This document shows, one piece after another, positions 23,762 through 30,496 of a stretch of 64,000 nucleotides of DNA (the first letter of the stretch is position 1; each line of letters begins with the position of its first letter). Under the pieces are notes generated by a model. That model was not told the DNA's origin. It ran no database searches and saw nothing but the letters and a program-made list of their open reading frames with translations. The stretch comes from F23-B02 sp963633225 (GTDB taxonomy: Bacteria; Bacillota; Clostridia; Oscillospirales; Oscillospiraceae). Both the position numbers and the translations under genes were made by a program. The stretch covers positions 65,078-129,077 of the forward strand of contig CAVGXR010000042.1 of the NCBI GenBank assembly GCA_963633225.1, written 5' to 3'.

Positions 23762-24283
23762 TCACAGAATAAATACCGCTGCGGAAACGAATGCAGCCAA
23801 CATAAGTGCAGCCGACACTGCGCAGAACAGATTAAGCTCACGCCTGAGCCTGCGGTCAGCGCGGATAAAGCCGCGCAGCCTCGGTGCCAGAGCAAAAACG
23901 CGGTCAGAAACATATACTATTGCCGCGCAAAAAGCGAACATCACGGCAGAAAAAGCGAAAAACTCAGATGAAAACAGCTTCGACTCTGAATAAAGATAAG
24001 ACATGCAGGAAGCAGCCGAGCCGCAGGCAGCGGACAGCAGCAGACAAAGTGCCCTCGCCGCAGGCATCGTCACACATGCAGCATCGGCAAAAAGCATAGC
24101 CGCAAGGCAGATCCAGCCCGATACTTTTATCTCCTGACGGATAGACATAATATCCTCGTAAAACGGAATGCGAAGCATCGCCGCGCAGACTGCACCAAGG
24201 ACAAATGCCCCCGTTATTAGCATAAGACTCAGGGCAAAATCAGTCGAAATGCCGGTTTTTTTGCGCAAATCAATATTATCCAT
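23762..24283 (-). CDS. Hypothetical six-helix membrane protein upstream of xerD
   Basis: 173 residues. About six hydrophobic segments can be seen (roughly 15-38, 55-72, 75-95, 105-125, and 150-172) with a basic loop GFIRADRRLRRELN before the last. The position just upstream of xerD is where spoIIM is found in many Clostridia, but I see no SpoIIM motif and the protein is shorter, so this is only a positional hint. Start: the ATG with complement ending 24283 follows GAGGAG at five bases; an ATG five codons earlier would place the site inside the gene. Promoter at 24351-24379. Confidence 0.7.
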   Translation of the reverse strand: MDNIDLRKKTGISTDFALSLMLITGAFVLGAVCAAMLRIPFYEDIMSIRQEIKVSGWICLAAMLFADAACVTMPAARALCLLLSAACGSAASCMSYLYSESKLFSSEFFAFSAVMFAFCAAIVYVSDRVFALAPRLRGFIRADRRLRRELNLFCAVSAALMLAAFVSAAVFIL

Positions 24284-24589
24284 CAGCTCTCCTCGCATTT
24301 ACAAAAGCAGCGGAAAATAACTCATGGATTTACATAATTACTGTGTACACAATATAATACAATTTTTCGATGTAATCAAGCGATTTCTAAAAATAATCTC
24401 AATTTTGTTAATTATGTCGATATATTATGTTAACTGTGTTATGTAAACCGTGTTACCTTCTGACTGCTTCAATTCCAATACTTCAAGTAATAATCACAAG
24501 ATTTAGACGCTCATAATCGTATTTTTCACTATATGTAGGTTATCATTATGTATTATGTAAACTTACGCGACTGTATACAGATAGTTATA
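24284..24589. other. AT-rich spacer with repeated TTATGTAAA
   Basis: 306 bases with no credible gene, much richer in A and T than its surroundings. It holds the promoter of the downstream membrane-protein gene and three copies of TTATGTAAA: minus strand at 24329-24337, plus strand at 24439-24447 and 24553-24561 (the latter two extended by C). A related TTATGTTAAC is at 24425-24434, and GTGTTA occurs twice at 24436-24441 and 24450-24455. No terminator hairpin is evident for the gene ending at 24590. Confidence 0.6.
24351..24379 (-). promoter_or_regulatory. Probable promoter of membrane protein-xerD unit
   Basis: Minus strand TTGATT (complement 24374-24379), 17-base spacer, TATATT (complement 24351-24356). 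Confidence 0.6.
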
Positions 24590-25000
24590 TCAGGTCCTCT
24601 TTTTGCGACTTTTGTGAAAGCTTTTGTTACTTTTGCATAAATTGATGCTGCCACCTATCAAACCGCTAAGCGATGCAATTACAATAATTCTCAAAATTTT
24701 AAGCCAATCCGCCTCGCCCGGATATGCAAGAAGCGGTACAGCCGTCAAAATTGCTGCGTATATAAGTCCGATCATCAAGCCATATACGCCGCCTCTTCCC
24801 TGCCCTGTGTTGGCTATTATCGCTGACGTTAGTACGCTCAGCGCTATGGCAGCACTTATGACAATATCAGAATACTCCGGCGTACAGCTTCCGTTTTTTA
24901 CGAGCAGAGCATAAGCACCGCACAAAAGCGCCGTAAGCGCTATTGCAAGAATCACACCCGTCACCACTCTGCCCCTTCTTTTATTTTTGCTTGCAGACAT
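24590..25000 (-). CDS. TIGR04086-type membrane protein
   Basis: 136 residues with four hydrophobic segments (about 13-35, 45-60, 70-92, 100-120) and very basic ends (MSASKNKRRGRVV and HKSRKKRT). This matches the TIGR04086 family of Firmicute membrane proteins, which is usually next to yajC, as here; function unknown. The start is the ATG with complement 24998-25000: GGAGG (complement 25009-25013) is eight bases upstream. That GGAGG is the 3' arm of the yajC terminator and the six U residues are the spacer. Confidence 0.8.
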   Translation of the reverse strand: MSASKNKRRGRVVTGVILAIALTALLCGAYALLVKNGSCTPEYSDIVISAAIALSVLTSAIIANTGQGRGGVYGLMIGLIYAAILTAVPLLAYPGEADWLKILRIIVIASLSGLIGGSINLCKSNKSFHKSRKKRT

Positions 25001-25056
25001 AAAAAATACCTCCGGCACATGATGTTTGTACATCATATTTGTCCGAAGGTATTTTT
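25001..25056 (-). terminator. yajC terminator containing the next gene's ribosome site
   Basis: AAAAATACCT (25002-25011) pairs with AGGTATTTTT (25047-25056); further pairs continue through 25013-25015/25043-25045 and a top stem 25019-25024/25031-25036. On the minus strand the 3' arm CCGGAGGTA is followed by TTTTTT and then the ATG of the next gene. Confidence 0.75.
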
Positions 25057-25067
25057 ATGAGCTCTTA

Positions 25068-25391
25068 TTACTTCTTTTCTTTTTCCTTTGCTTCAGCGGC
25101 CTCGGCTCTGACGTTGCTGCTGACTGCCCACTTCTTGAACTGAACGCGGACTCTGTCCTCGCCGGTCTCGATGGTGATATCGTCCTCGGTGACATGGACA
25201 ACGGTTCCCATGATACCGCCGATCGTAACGATCTGGTCACCGACCGTCAGTGCGCTGCGCATTTCCTCGATCTTCTTCTGCTTTTTCTTCTCGGGGCGGA
25301 TCATGAAGAACCACATCAGAACGAAGAACAGAAGAAGGATAATGATCATGGAACTGGAGCTTCCCGCTCCGGTAGTCGTTGCTAAAAACAT
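25068..25391 (-). CDS. yajC: Preprotein translocase subunit YajC
   Basis: 107 residues. One N-terminal transmembrane helix (about 13-32, IIILLLFFVLMWFFMI), the RPEKKKQKK stretch and the core EEMRSALTVGDQIVTIGGIMGTVV with KKWAVSS identify YajC, an accessory of the SecDF-YajC complex. C-terminal coiled charged tail. It has its own promoter although tgt lies 80 bases upstream in the same direction, as in the common tgt-yajC order. Confidence 0.95.
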   Translation of the reverse strand: MFLATTTGAGSSSSMIIILLLFFVLMWFFMIRPEKKKQKKIEEMRSALTVGDQIVTIGGIMGTVVHVTEDDITIETGEDRVRVQFKKWAVSSNVRAEAAEAKEKEKK

Positions 25392-25437
25392 AGTGTGCTC
25401 CTTATTTTATTTAAATTTCGCTTTAAGCATTTATTTA

Positions 25438-25466
25438 ATTATACATATTAATGCGCTGTATTTCAA
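25438..25466 (-). promoter_or_regulatory. Vegetative promoter of yajC
   Basis: Minus strand TTGAAA (complement 25461-25466), 17-base spacer, TATAAT (complement 25438-25443). Confidence 0.75.
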
Positions 25467-25471
25467 GTATT

Positions 25472-26602
25472 TTATATCCTCGTATCCAACAATTTTGAAT
25501 ATTTCCCTCTGAACTGTTCAAAGCTGCCTTCATCAAGACTGAGGCGCAGCTTTTCCATGAGCTTATTGTAGAAATACAGATTATGCATTACCGCAAACCG
25601 CATTGCAAGCATTTCGTTTGCCTTGAACAGGTGCCGCACATACGCCCTGCTGTACCGACGGCATACGGGGCAGTCGCACTCAGGGTCTATCGGAAACTCA
25701 TCTCGCATGTATTTTTCGTTTTTTATATTGATTATCCCGTTCCAAGTGAACAGATGTCCGTGTCTGCCGTTTCGCGCCGGCATCACGCAGTCAAAAAAAT
25801 CAACACCGCGTGCAACGCCCTCTATGATATTTCCGGGTGTGCCGACCCCCATAAGATAACGCGGCTTGTCCTTTGGCATATATTCCTCGACAGCCTGAAT
25901 GGTATCGTACATTTCCTGATGCGTTTCGCCGACGGCAAGGCCGCCGATGGCATAGCCCGGAAGGTCGAGCTCAGCGATCTTTTTCATATGCTCTATGCGT
26001 ATATCGGCAAAGGTCGCACCCTGATTTATGCCAAACAGCATTTGCCCCGGATTGACTGCATCATCGCGGCTGTTATATTCATTCAGCGCAGCCTTGCAGC
26101 GCTTTAGCCAGCGGTAAGTGCGCTCGCAGGATCTTTCTACATAATCACGCGGCGAGGGGATCTTTATGCACTCGTCAAAGGCCATGGCAATATCCGAGCC
26201 GAGATTTGACTGTATACGCATACTCTCCTCAGGTCCCATGAATATGTGCCGCCCGTCAATGTGGGAGTTGAACTTAACACCCTCCTCGCTTATTTTGCGC
26301 AGACTTGCAAGCGAGAATATCTGAAAACCGCCGCTGTCGGTAAGTATCGGCCCGTCCCAGGTCATGAATTTATGAAGACCGCCCATATCCCTGACAAGCT
26401 CGTCGCCGGGGCGAAGGTGCAGATGATAAGTATTCGACAGCTCTACCTGACAGCCGATAGCTTTAAGGTCGGCGGCAGATAGCGCTCCTTTTATTGCAGC
26501 TGCCGTACCGACATTCATGAACACCGGCGTCTGTACTGTTCCGTGAGCCGTCTCAAGCTCGCCGCGTCGGGCGTGCCCGACCTGCTTTATAAGTTTGTAC
26601 AT
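25472..26602 (-). CDS. tgt: tRNA-guanine transglycosylase
   Basis: 376 residues. Replaces G34 of GUN tRNAs by preQ1 in queuosine formation. Catalytic Asp in LTDSGGFQIFSL near residue 91, nucleophile region DFFDCVMPARNGRHG near 266-280, and zinc ligands CDCPVCRRYSRAYVRHL near 304-320 with the later His are present. Follows queA by 11 bases, the usual queA-tgt-yajC order. Confidence 0.97.
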   Translation of the reverse strand: MYKLIKQVGHARRGELETAHGTVQTPVFMNVGTAAAIKGALSAADLKAIGCQVELSNTYHLHLRPGDELVRDMGGLHKFMTWDGPILTDSGGFQIFSLASLRKISEEGVKFNSHIDGRHIFMGPEESMRIQSNLGSDIAMAFDECIKIPSPRDYVERSCERTYRWLKRCKAALNEYNSRDDAVNPGQMLFGINQGATFADIRIEHMKKIAELDLPGYAIGGLAVGETHQEMYDTIQAVEEYMPKDKPRYLMGVGTPGNIIEGVARGVDFFDCVMPARNGRHGHLFTWNGIINIKNEKYMRDEFPIDPECDCPVCRRYSRAYVRHLFKANEMLAMRFAVMHNLYFYNKLMEKLRLSLDEGSFEQFRGKYSKLLDTRI

Positions 26603-26613
26603 AGTCCCCTCCC

Positions 26614-27636
26614 CTATTCAATAAACATAGCATCGCCGAAGGAGAAAAATCTGTACTCCTGCTCGACGGCAGCGGAGTAAGCGTTCAGAACATGCTCGCG
26701 TCCGGCAAGAGCCGATACGAGCATTATGAGCGTGCTCTCCGGCAGATGGAAGTTTGTTATCAGCGCATCAATGCATTTGAACTTATAGCCCGGATAGATG
26801 AATATATTCGTCCAGCCGGAGGACGCTTTCATAGTTCCGTCATCCTGTGCAAAGCTTTCGAGCGTTCTGCAGGAGGTCGTACCGACAGCAACGACCCTGC
26901 CGCCGCTGCTCTTGGTTTCGTTTATTATATCCGCCGTTTCCTGCGGGATCATACAAAACTCAGAGTGCATCTCATGCTCCTCTATCTTCTCAGCCTTTAC
27001 GGGTCTGAAGGTTCCGAGGCCGACATGCAGCGTAACAAAACATATCTTAACGCCCATGGCTTCGATCTCCTTGAGGAGCTCTTTTGTAAAATGCAGTCCG
27101 GCCGTCGGTGCGGCGGCGCTGCCGAGCTCACGCGAGTAGACGGTCTGATAGCGCTCCGAGTCCTGAAGCTCCTCCTTTATATAAGGCGGCAGCGGCATTT
27201 TGCCGAGCTTTTCAAGCTTTTCGAGAAAAACGCCCTCAAAGTGGAACTTGACTATTCTGTTTCCGCCCTCGGCAACGCTCATGACTGTTGCCGTAAGCTC
27301 GCCGTCCCCGAAGCTGAGCTGTGTTCCCGGCTTTGTTTTTCTGCCCGGACGGCTCAGGCACTCCCAGCAGCCGTCTCCGAGGTCTCGCAGAAGCACGAGC
27401 TCGACAAGTCCTCCGCTCTGGCGTGAGCCGATAAGCCGCGCCGGAAGGACACGCGAATCATTCATCACAAGGCAGTCGCCTTTTTTCAGGTACTTCGTTA
27501 TATCATGAAAGTGCCCGTGCTCGATCTCGCCCGTAGCCTTATCAAGATGCAGAAGGCGCGAGGCATCGCGCTTTTCCAAGGGGGTCTGAGCTATGAGCCG
27601 CTCCGGCAGGTAAAAGTCAAAATCCGATTTATTCAT
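26614..27636 (-). CDS. queA: S-adenosylmethionine:tRNA ribosyltransferase-isomerase
   Basis: 340 residues, family length. Converts preQ1-tRNA to epoxyqueuosine-tRNA using S-adenosylmethionine as ribosyl donor. N-terminal FDFYLPERLIAQTPLEKRDASRLL, the central PTAGLHFT, and VGTTSCRTLES and ITNFHLPESTLIMLVSA near the C-terminus are characteristic. Divergent from dapA with a 124-base gap; GGAG precedes ATG at ten bases. Confidence 0.97.
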   Translation of the reverse strand: MNKSDFDFYLPERLIAQTPLEKRDASRLLHLDKATGEIEHGHFHDITKYLKKGDCLVMNDSRVLPARLIGSRQSGGLVELVLLRDLGDGCWECLSRPGRKTKPGTQLSFGDGELTATVMSVAEGGNRIVKFHFEGVFLEKLEKLGKMPLPPYIKEELQDSERYQTVYSRELGSAAAPTAGLHFTKELLKEIEAMGVKICFVTLHVGLGTFRPVKAEKIEEHEMHSEFCMIPQETADIINETKSSGGRVVAVGTTSCRTLESFAQDDGTMKASSGWTNIFIYPGYKFKCIDALITNFHLPESTLIMLVSALAGREHVLNAYSAAVEQEYRFFSFGDAMFIE

Positions 27637-27760
27637 CGCAGATATGCTCCGTTATTTAATATAATGTATGATTATAATACAAAACGCCGAATAATTCAAC
27701 AACGCATATATTGCAGTCTGCCGGCATAGTGTTTAAGGATATTATGATTGGAGGTACGCC

Positions 27761-28657
27761 ATGTATAAAGCTCCGATATTCAAAGGATCCTGTACCGCGA
27801 TAGTCACACCGTTTAACGACGGCGGCATTGATTACAGCAGGATGGCCGAGCTCATAGACTATCAGTATGATAACGGCACCGCGGCCATTGTAGTTTGCGG
27901 AACGACCGGCGAGAACGCAACGATGAGCCGCTATGAGCACGAGGCGCTTATTGAATTTACCTGCCGCCATAACGACGGGCGCATGAAGATCATTGCCGGC
28001 ATAGGCAGCAACGACACAAATAAGGCGCTCGGCTTTGCAAAATGTGCGCTCAGGTGCAATGCCGACGGCGTTCTTATGGTGACACCGTATTATAACAAGG
28101 CAACGCAGCTCGGACTTATAAAGCATTTTACATACGTTGCCGACAGAGTTGACATTCCCATGATAGTCTATAATGTTCCTTCTCGAACGAGCGTCGGGGT
28201 AAAGCTTGAGACCTATGTTGAGCTTTCAAAGCATCCGAATATAAACGGTGTCAAGGAGGCTTCCGGCGACTTCAGCTTATTTGCGGCAACAAGAGCCGAG
28301 TGCGGAAACGACCTGCATATATGGAGCGGCAACGACGACAACACAGTTCCGATGATGGCGCTCGGTGCGCTTGGTGTCATATCAGTAGCATCTAACCTTG
28401 TGCCGGCTGCGGTCGCAAAGCTGTGCGAGCTCTGCCTTGACGGAAGCTTCCTTCAGGCGCAGCAGCTGTATTTTAAATACTCCCGCCTGTTCTCGGTTCT
28501 GTTTATCGAAACAAATCCCATACCGGTAAAGGCAGCCATGCGCATGATCGGCTTCGACTGCGGTTTTCTTCGTCTGCCGCTTACCGAGATATCGCCCGAA
28601 CATTTGCAGCGCCTTGCCGAGACAATGCGCTGCTGCGGGATAGCCGTAAAAGCATAG
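27761..28657 (+). CDS. dapA: 4-hydroxy-tetrahydrodipicolinate synthase
   Basis: 298 residues. Condenses pyruvate with aspartate semialdehyde in the lysine/diaminopimelate pathway; its product also feeds dipicolinate in spore formers. Motifs: GTTGENATMSRYEHEAL near 46-62, catalytic Tyr in MIVYNVPSRTSV near 138, and the Schiff-base Lys in GVKEASGD near 167. ATG 27761 follows GGAGG. No lysine riboswitch fold is seen in the upstream 100 bases. The MurE in this window has the meso-DAP motif, consistent with need for this gene. Confidence 0.97.
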   Translation: MYKAPIFKGSCTAIVTPFNDGGIDYSRMAELIDYQYDNGTAAIVVCGTTGENATMSRYEHEALIEFTCRHNDGRMKIIAGIGSNDTNKALGFAKCALRCNADGVLMVTPYYNKATQLGLIKHFTYVADRVDIPMIVYNVPSRTSVGVKLETYVELSKHPNINGVKEASGDFSLFAATRAECGNDLHIWSGNDDNTVPMMALGALGVISVASNLVPAAVAKLCELCLDGSFLQAQQLYFKYSRLFSVLFIETNPIPVKAAMRMIGFDCGFLRLPLTEISPEHLQRLAETMRCCGIAVKA

Positions 28658-28660
28658 CAG

Positions 28661-28697
28661 TAAAAACACAAGGCATTGGCGCTGCCCAATGCCTTGT
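28661..28697. terminator. Terminator between dapA and DUF436 gene
   Basis: ACAAGGCATTGG (28668-28679) and its complement (28686-28697) form a 12-bp stem with a six-base loop. On the minus strand it is followed by a U-rich run (complement of 28662-28666), so it suits the DUF436 gene best and may serve dapA too. Confidence 0.8.
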
Positions 28698-28702
28698 ATC
28701 GT

Positions 28703-29245
28703 TTACTCGGGATAATGCGCTCTCACGCCGCCTATGAGCTTCGGCCTTGTGTATGCCGCCGTGACAGGTGCGTCGCCTATGTGCTTTACCGACAGCCGGA
28801 GCGGAACGGCGACCTCCTTCAGGTGCATACCGATGAGCGTGCAGCCGATATCCATACCAGCATGAGCTCTGACATGCTCGACCATCACAGGATCGCGCAT
28901 CCTGTCATAAACTGCGGTGCCGAACGAGCCGCCGGCCTTGGGCATGGGTCTTACGCAGACCTCTTCGAGCATATACTTCTCTGCCGCCTCGCGTTCTATA
29001 ACAAGCGCACGGTTAAGATGCTCACAGCACTGCGCGGCAAGGTATATGCCATTGTCATCGAGCACCTTGAGTATCGTCTCCGCGACAGCAGCTCCCGTCT
29101 CGGGGGACGAGCCCTTGCCTATACGTTCGCCGAGTATCTCGCTCGACGAGCAGCCAACGACCACGATCGAGCCTTTTTTGAGCTTTGATTTTTCAAGCAG
29201 CTCCTTGATCGCGTTTTCGGTCTCGCTTCTTATCTGATCATACAT
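28703..29245 (-). CDS. DUF436 / TIGR01440 family protein (YwlG-like)
   Basis: 180 residues from the chosen start. Conserved wording of the family is present: VVGCSSSEILGERIGKGSS near 30-48, AAQCCEHLNRALVIE near 70-85 and AHAGMDIGCTLIGMHLKEV near 128-146. Function unknown; a hydrolase or CoA-linked role has been guessed but is not established. GGAG lies nine bases before the second ATG (complement ending 29245), so that start is used. Confidence 0.88.
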   Translation of the reverse strand: MYDQIRSETENAIKELLEKSKLKKGSIVVVGCSSSEILGERIGKGSSPETGAAVAETILKVLDDNGIYLAAQCCEHLNRALVIEREAAEKYMLEEVCVRPMPKAGGSFGTAVYDRMRDPVMVEHVRAHAGMDIGCTLIGMHLKEVAVPLRLSVKHIGDAPVTAAYTRPKLIGGVRAHYPE

Positions 29246-29288
29246 TATAATCATCTCCTGCAGGCAATACTAACACATTTTCGCCGGT

Positions 29289-29317
29289 TTGACAATATGG
29301 CCGGTAAATAGTATAAT
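29289..29317 (+). promoter_or_regulatory. Full-consensus vegetative promoter of the DUF3048 lipoprotein gene
   Basis: TTGACA (29289-29294), 17-base spacer, TATAAT (29312-29317): all twelve consensus positions and optimal spacing, 40 bases before the start codon. Confidence 0.88.
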
Positions 29318-29356
29318 GAATTCGAGCAAATATACTAAAATGTGAGGTGTTTCAAT

Positions 29357-30430
29357 TTGAAAAGAATATTTGCGCTTGTTCTTTCGCTGCTCATGCTGCT
29401 GTGCCTGTTCACCGGCTGCGGCAAGAATGACGATCAAAACGGCAGTGCGCCCGATGTCAACGGCGACGGCCTGAACAAGAACGAAACGGTATCCGGCCCG
29501 ATCAATCCTTTGACCGGCGAGGCAGTCAGCGAGGACATAAGCGAGCTGCGTCCGTACTGTGTTATGATAAATAACCACCCCGATGCGCGTCCCCCTGTCG
29601 GCCTGTCTCAGGCTTCTATCATCTACGAGGCGCTTGCTGAGGGCGGCATAACCCGTATGATGGCTGTGTTCAACGACGTTGACGGCATAACCATCGGCTC
29701 TCTGCGCAGCGCAAGGCCCTATTACATAAGCATGGCTCAGGCCTATGACGCTATCTACATCCACGCTGGCGGCAGCGAGCAGGCATATTCGGACATAAAG
29801 TCCCTCGGCATTGACAATATGGACGGTGTACGCGGCTCCCGCGCAGGCGAGGCCTCGAGCTACTACCGCGACCAGACCCGCATAAATCAGGGCAAGGCCA
29901 TCGAGCACACCCTGTTTGCCGACGGCACAAAGCTTGCCTCCTTTGCGGCAAATAACTATGACCTCAAGCACGCCAGCGGCTATGACACGACCTACGGTCT
30001 GAGCTTCTCTGACGATGCCGTATCGCAGTGCAGCGGCGGCAGCAGCACGGATTTCACCGTGCCCTACGGCTATTATAAAACCAATTTCAAGTACAACGCC
30101 GAAAAGAAGTGCTACAACGCATATATCAGCGGTACGGAGTACACGGACGGCGGAAACAACAGCTCGATAGACCTTGCAAACGTCATCGTTCTGAATATTC
30201 CGACCCAGACTATCGACAGCTATGGCCGTCAGGCCATGGAGCTCACGGGCTCCGGCACGGGGTACTTCTTCACCGGCGGCAAGTATGTCGAGATAAACTG
30301 GTCTCGCGCCGACCGCGCCGATAATTTCCATTACACACTCAAGGACGGCACAGCCCTTAACCTGAGCGTCGGCAAGACCTGGATAAGCATTGCCCCGCTC
30401 GACAGCACCGACGGCATCGCGTTCAACTGA
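29357..30430 (+). CDS. DUF3048 domain lipoprotein
   Basis: 357 residues. Lipoprotein signal: KRIFALVLSLLMLLCLFTGC with lipobox LFTGC, Cys near residue 20. The mature part matches DUF3048 (YerB-like): NPLTGEAV, RPYCVMINNHPDARPPVGLSQASIIYEALAEGGITR, GSLRSARPYYI and the C-terminal half with YFFTGGKYVEINWSR and GKTWISI. Function unknown; extracellular, membrane-attached. The start codon is TTG (29357-29359) with GAGGTG seven bases upstream; an in-frame GTG at 29342 lies before that site and is less likely. It is preceded by a perfect-consensus promoter and followed by a strong terminator. Confidence 0.88.
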   Translation: MKRIFALVLSLLMLLCLFTGCGKNDDQNGSAPDVNGDGLNKNETVSGPINPLTGEAVSEDISELRPYCVMINNHPDARPPVGLSQASIIYEALAEGGITRMMAVFNDVDGITIGSLRSARPYYISMAQAYDAIYIHAGGSEQAYSDIKSLGIDNMDGVRGSRAGEASSYYRDQTRINQGKAIEHTLFADGTKLASFAANNYDLKHASGYDTTYGLSFSDDAVSQCSGGSSTDFTVPYGYYKTNFKYNAEKKCYNAYISGTEYTDGGNNSSIDLANVIVLNIPTQTIDSYGRQAMELTGSGTGYFFTGGKYVEINWSRADRADNFHYTLKDGTALNLSVGKTWISIAPLDSTDGIAFN

Positions 30431-30452
30431 AAAGCAAAGCATAAATAAAATT

Positions 30453-30491
30453 GCACCGCAGGACTTATCCTGCGGTGCGTTTGTTTTTATT
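30453..30491 (+). terminator. Terminator of the DUF3048 gene
   Basis: GCACCGCAGGA (30453-30463) and TCCTGCGGTGC (30468-30478) with a CTTA loop, followed by GTTTGTTTTT. Confidence 0.88.
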
Positions 30492-30496
30492 GAGAT

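Noticed and set aside
27637..27760. Lysine riboswitch before dapA
   Set aside because: The 124-base gap is too short and AT-rich, with no lysine-riboswitch core or terminator.
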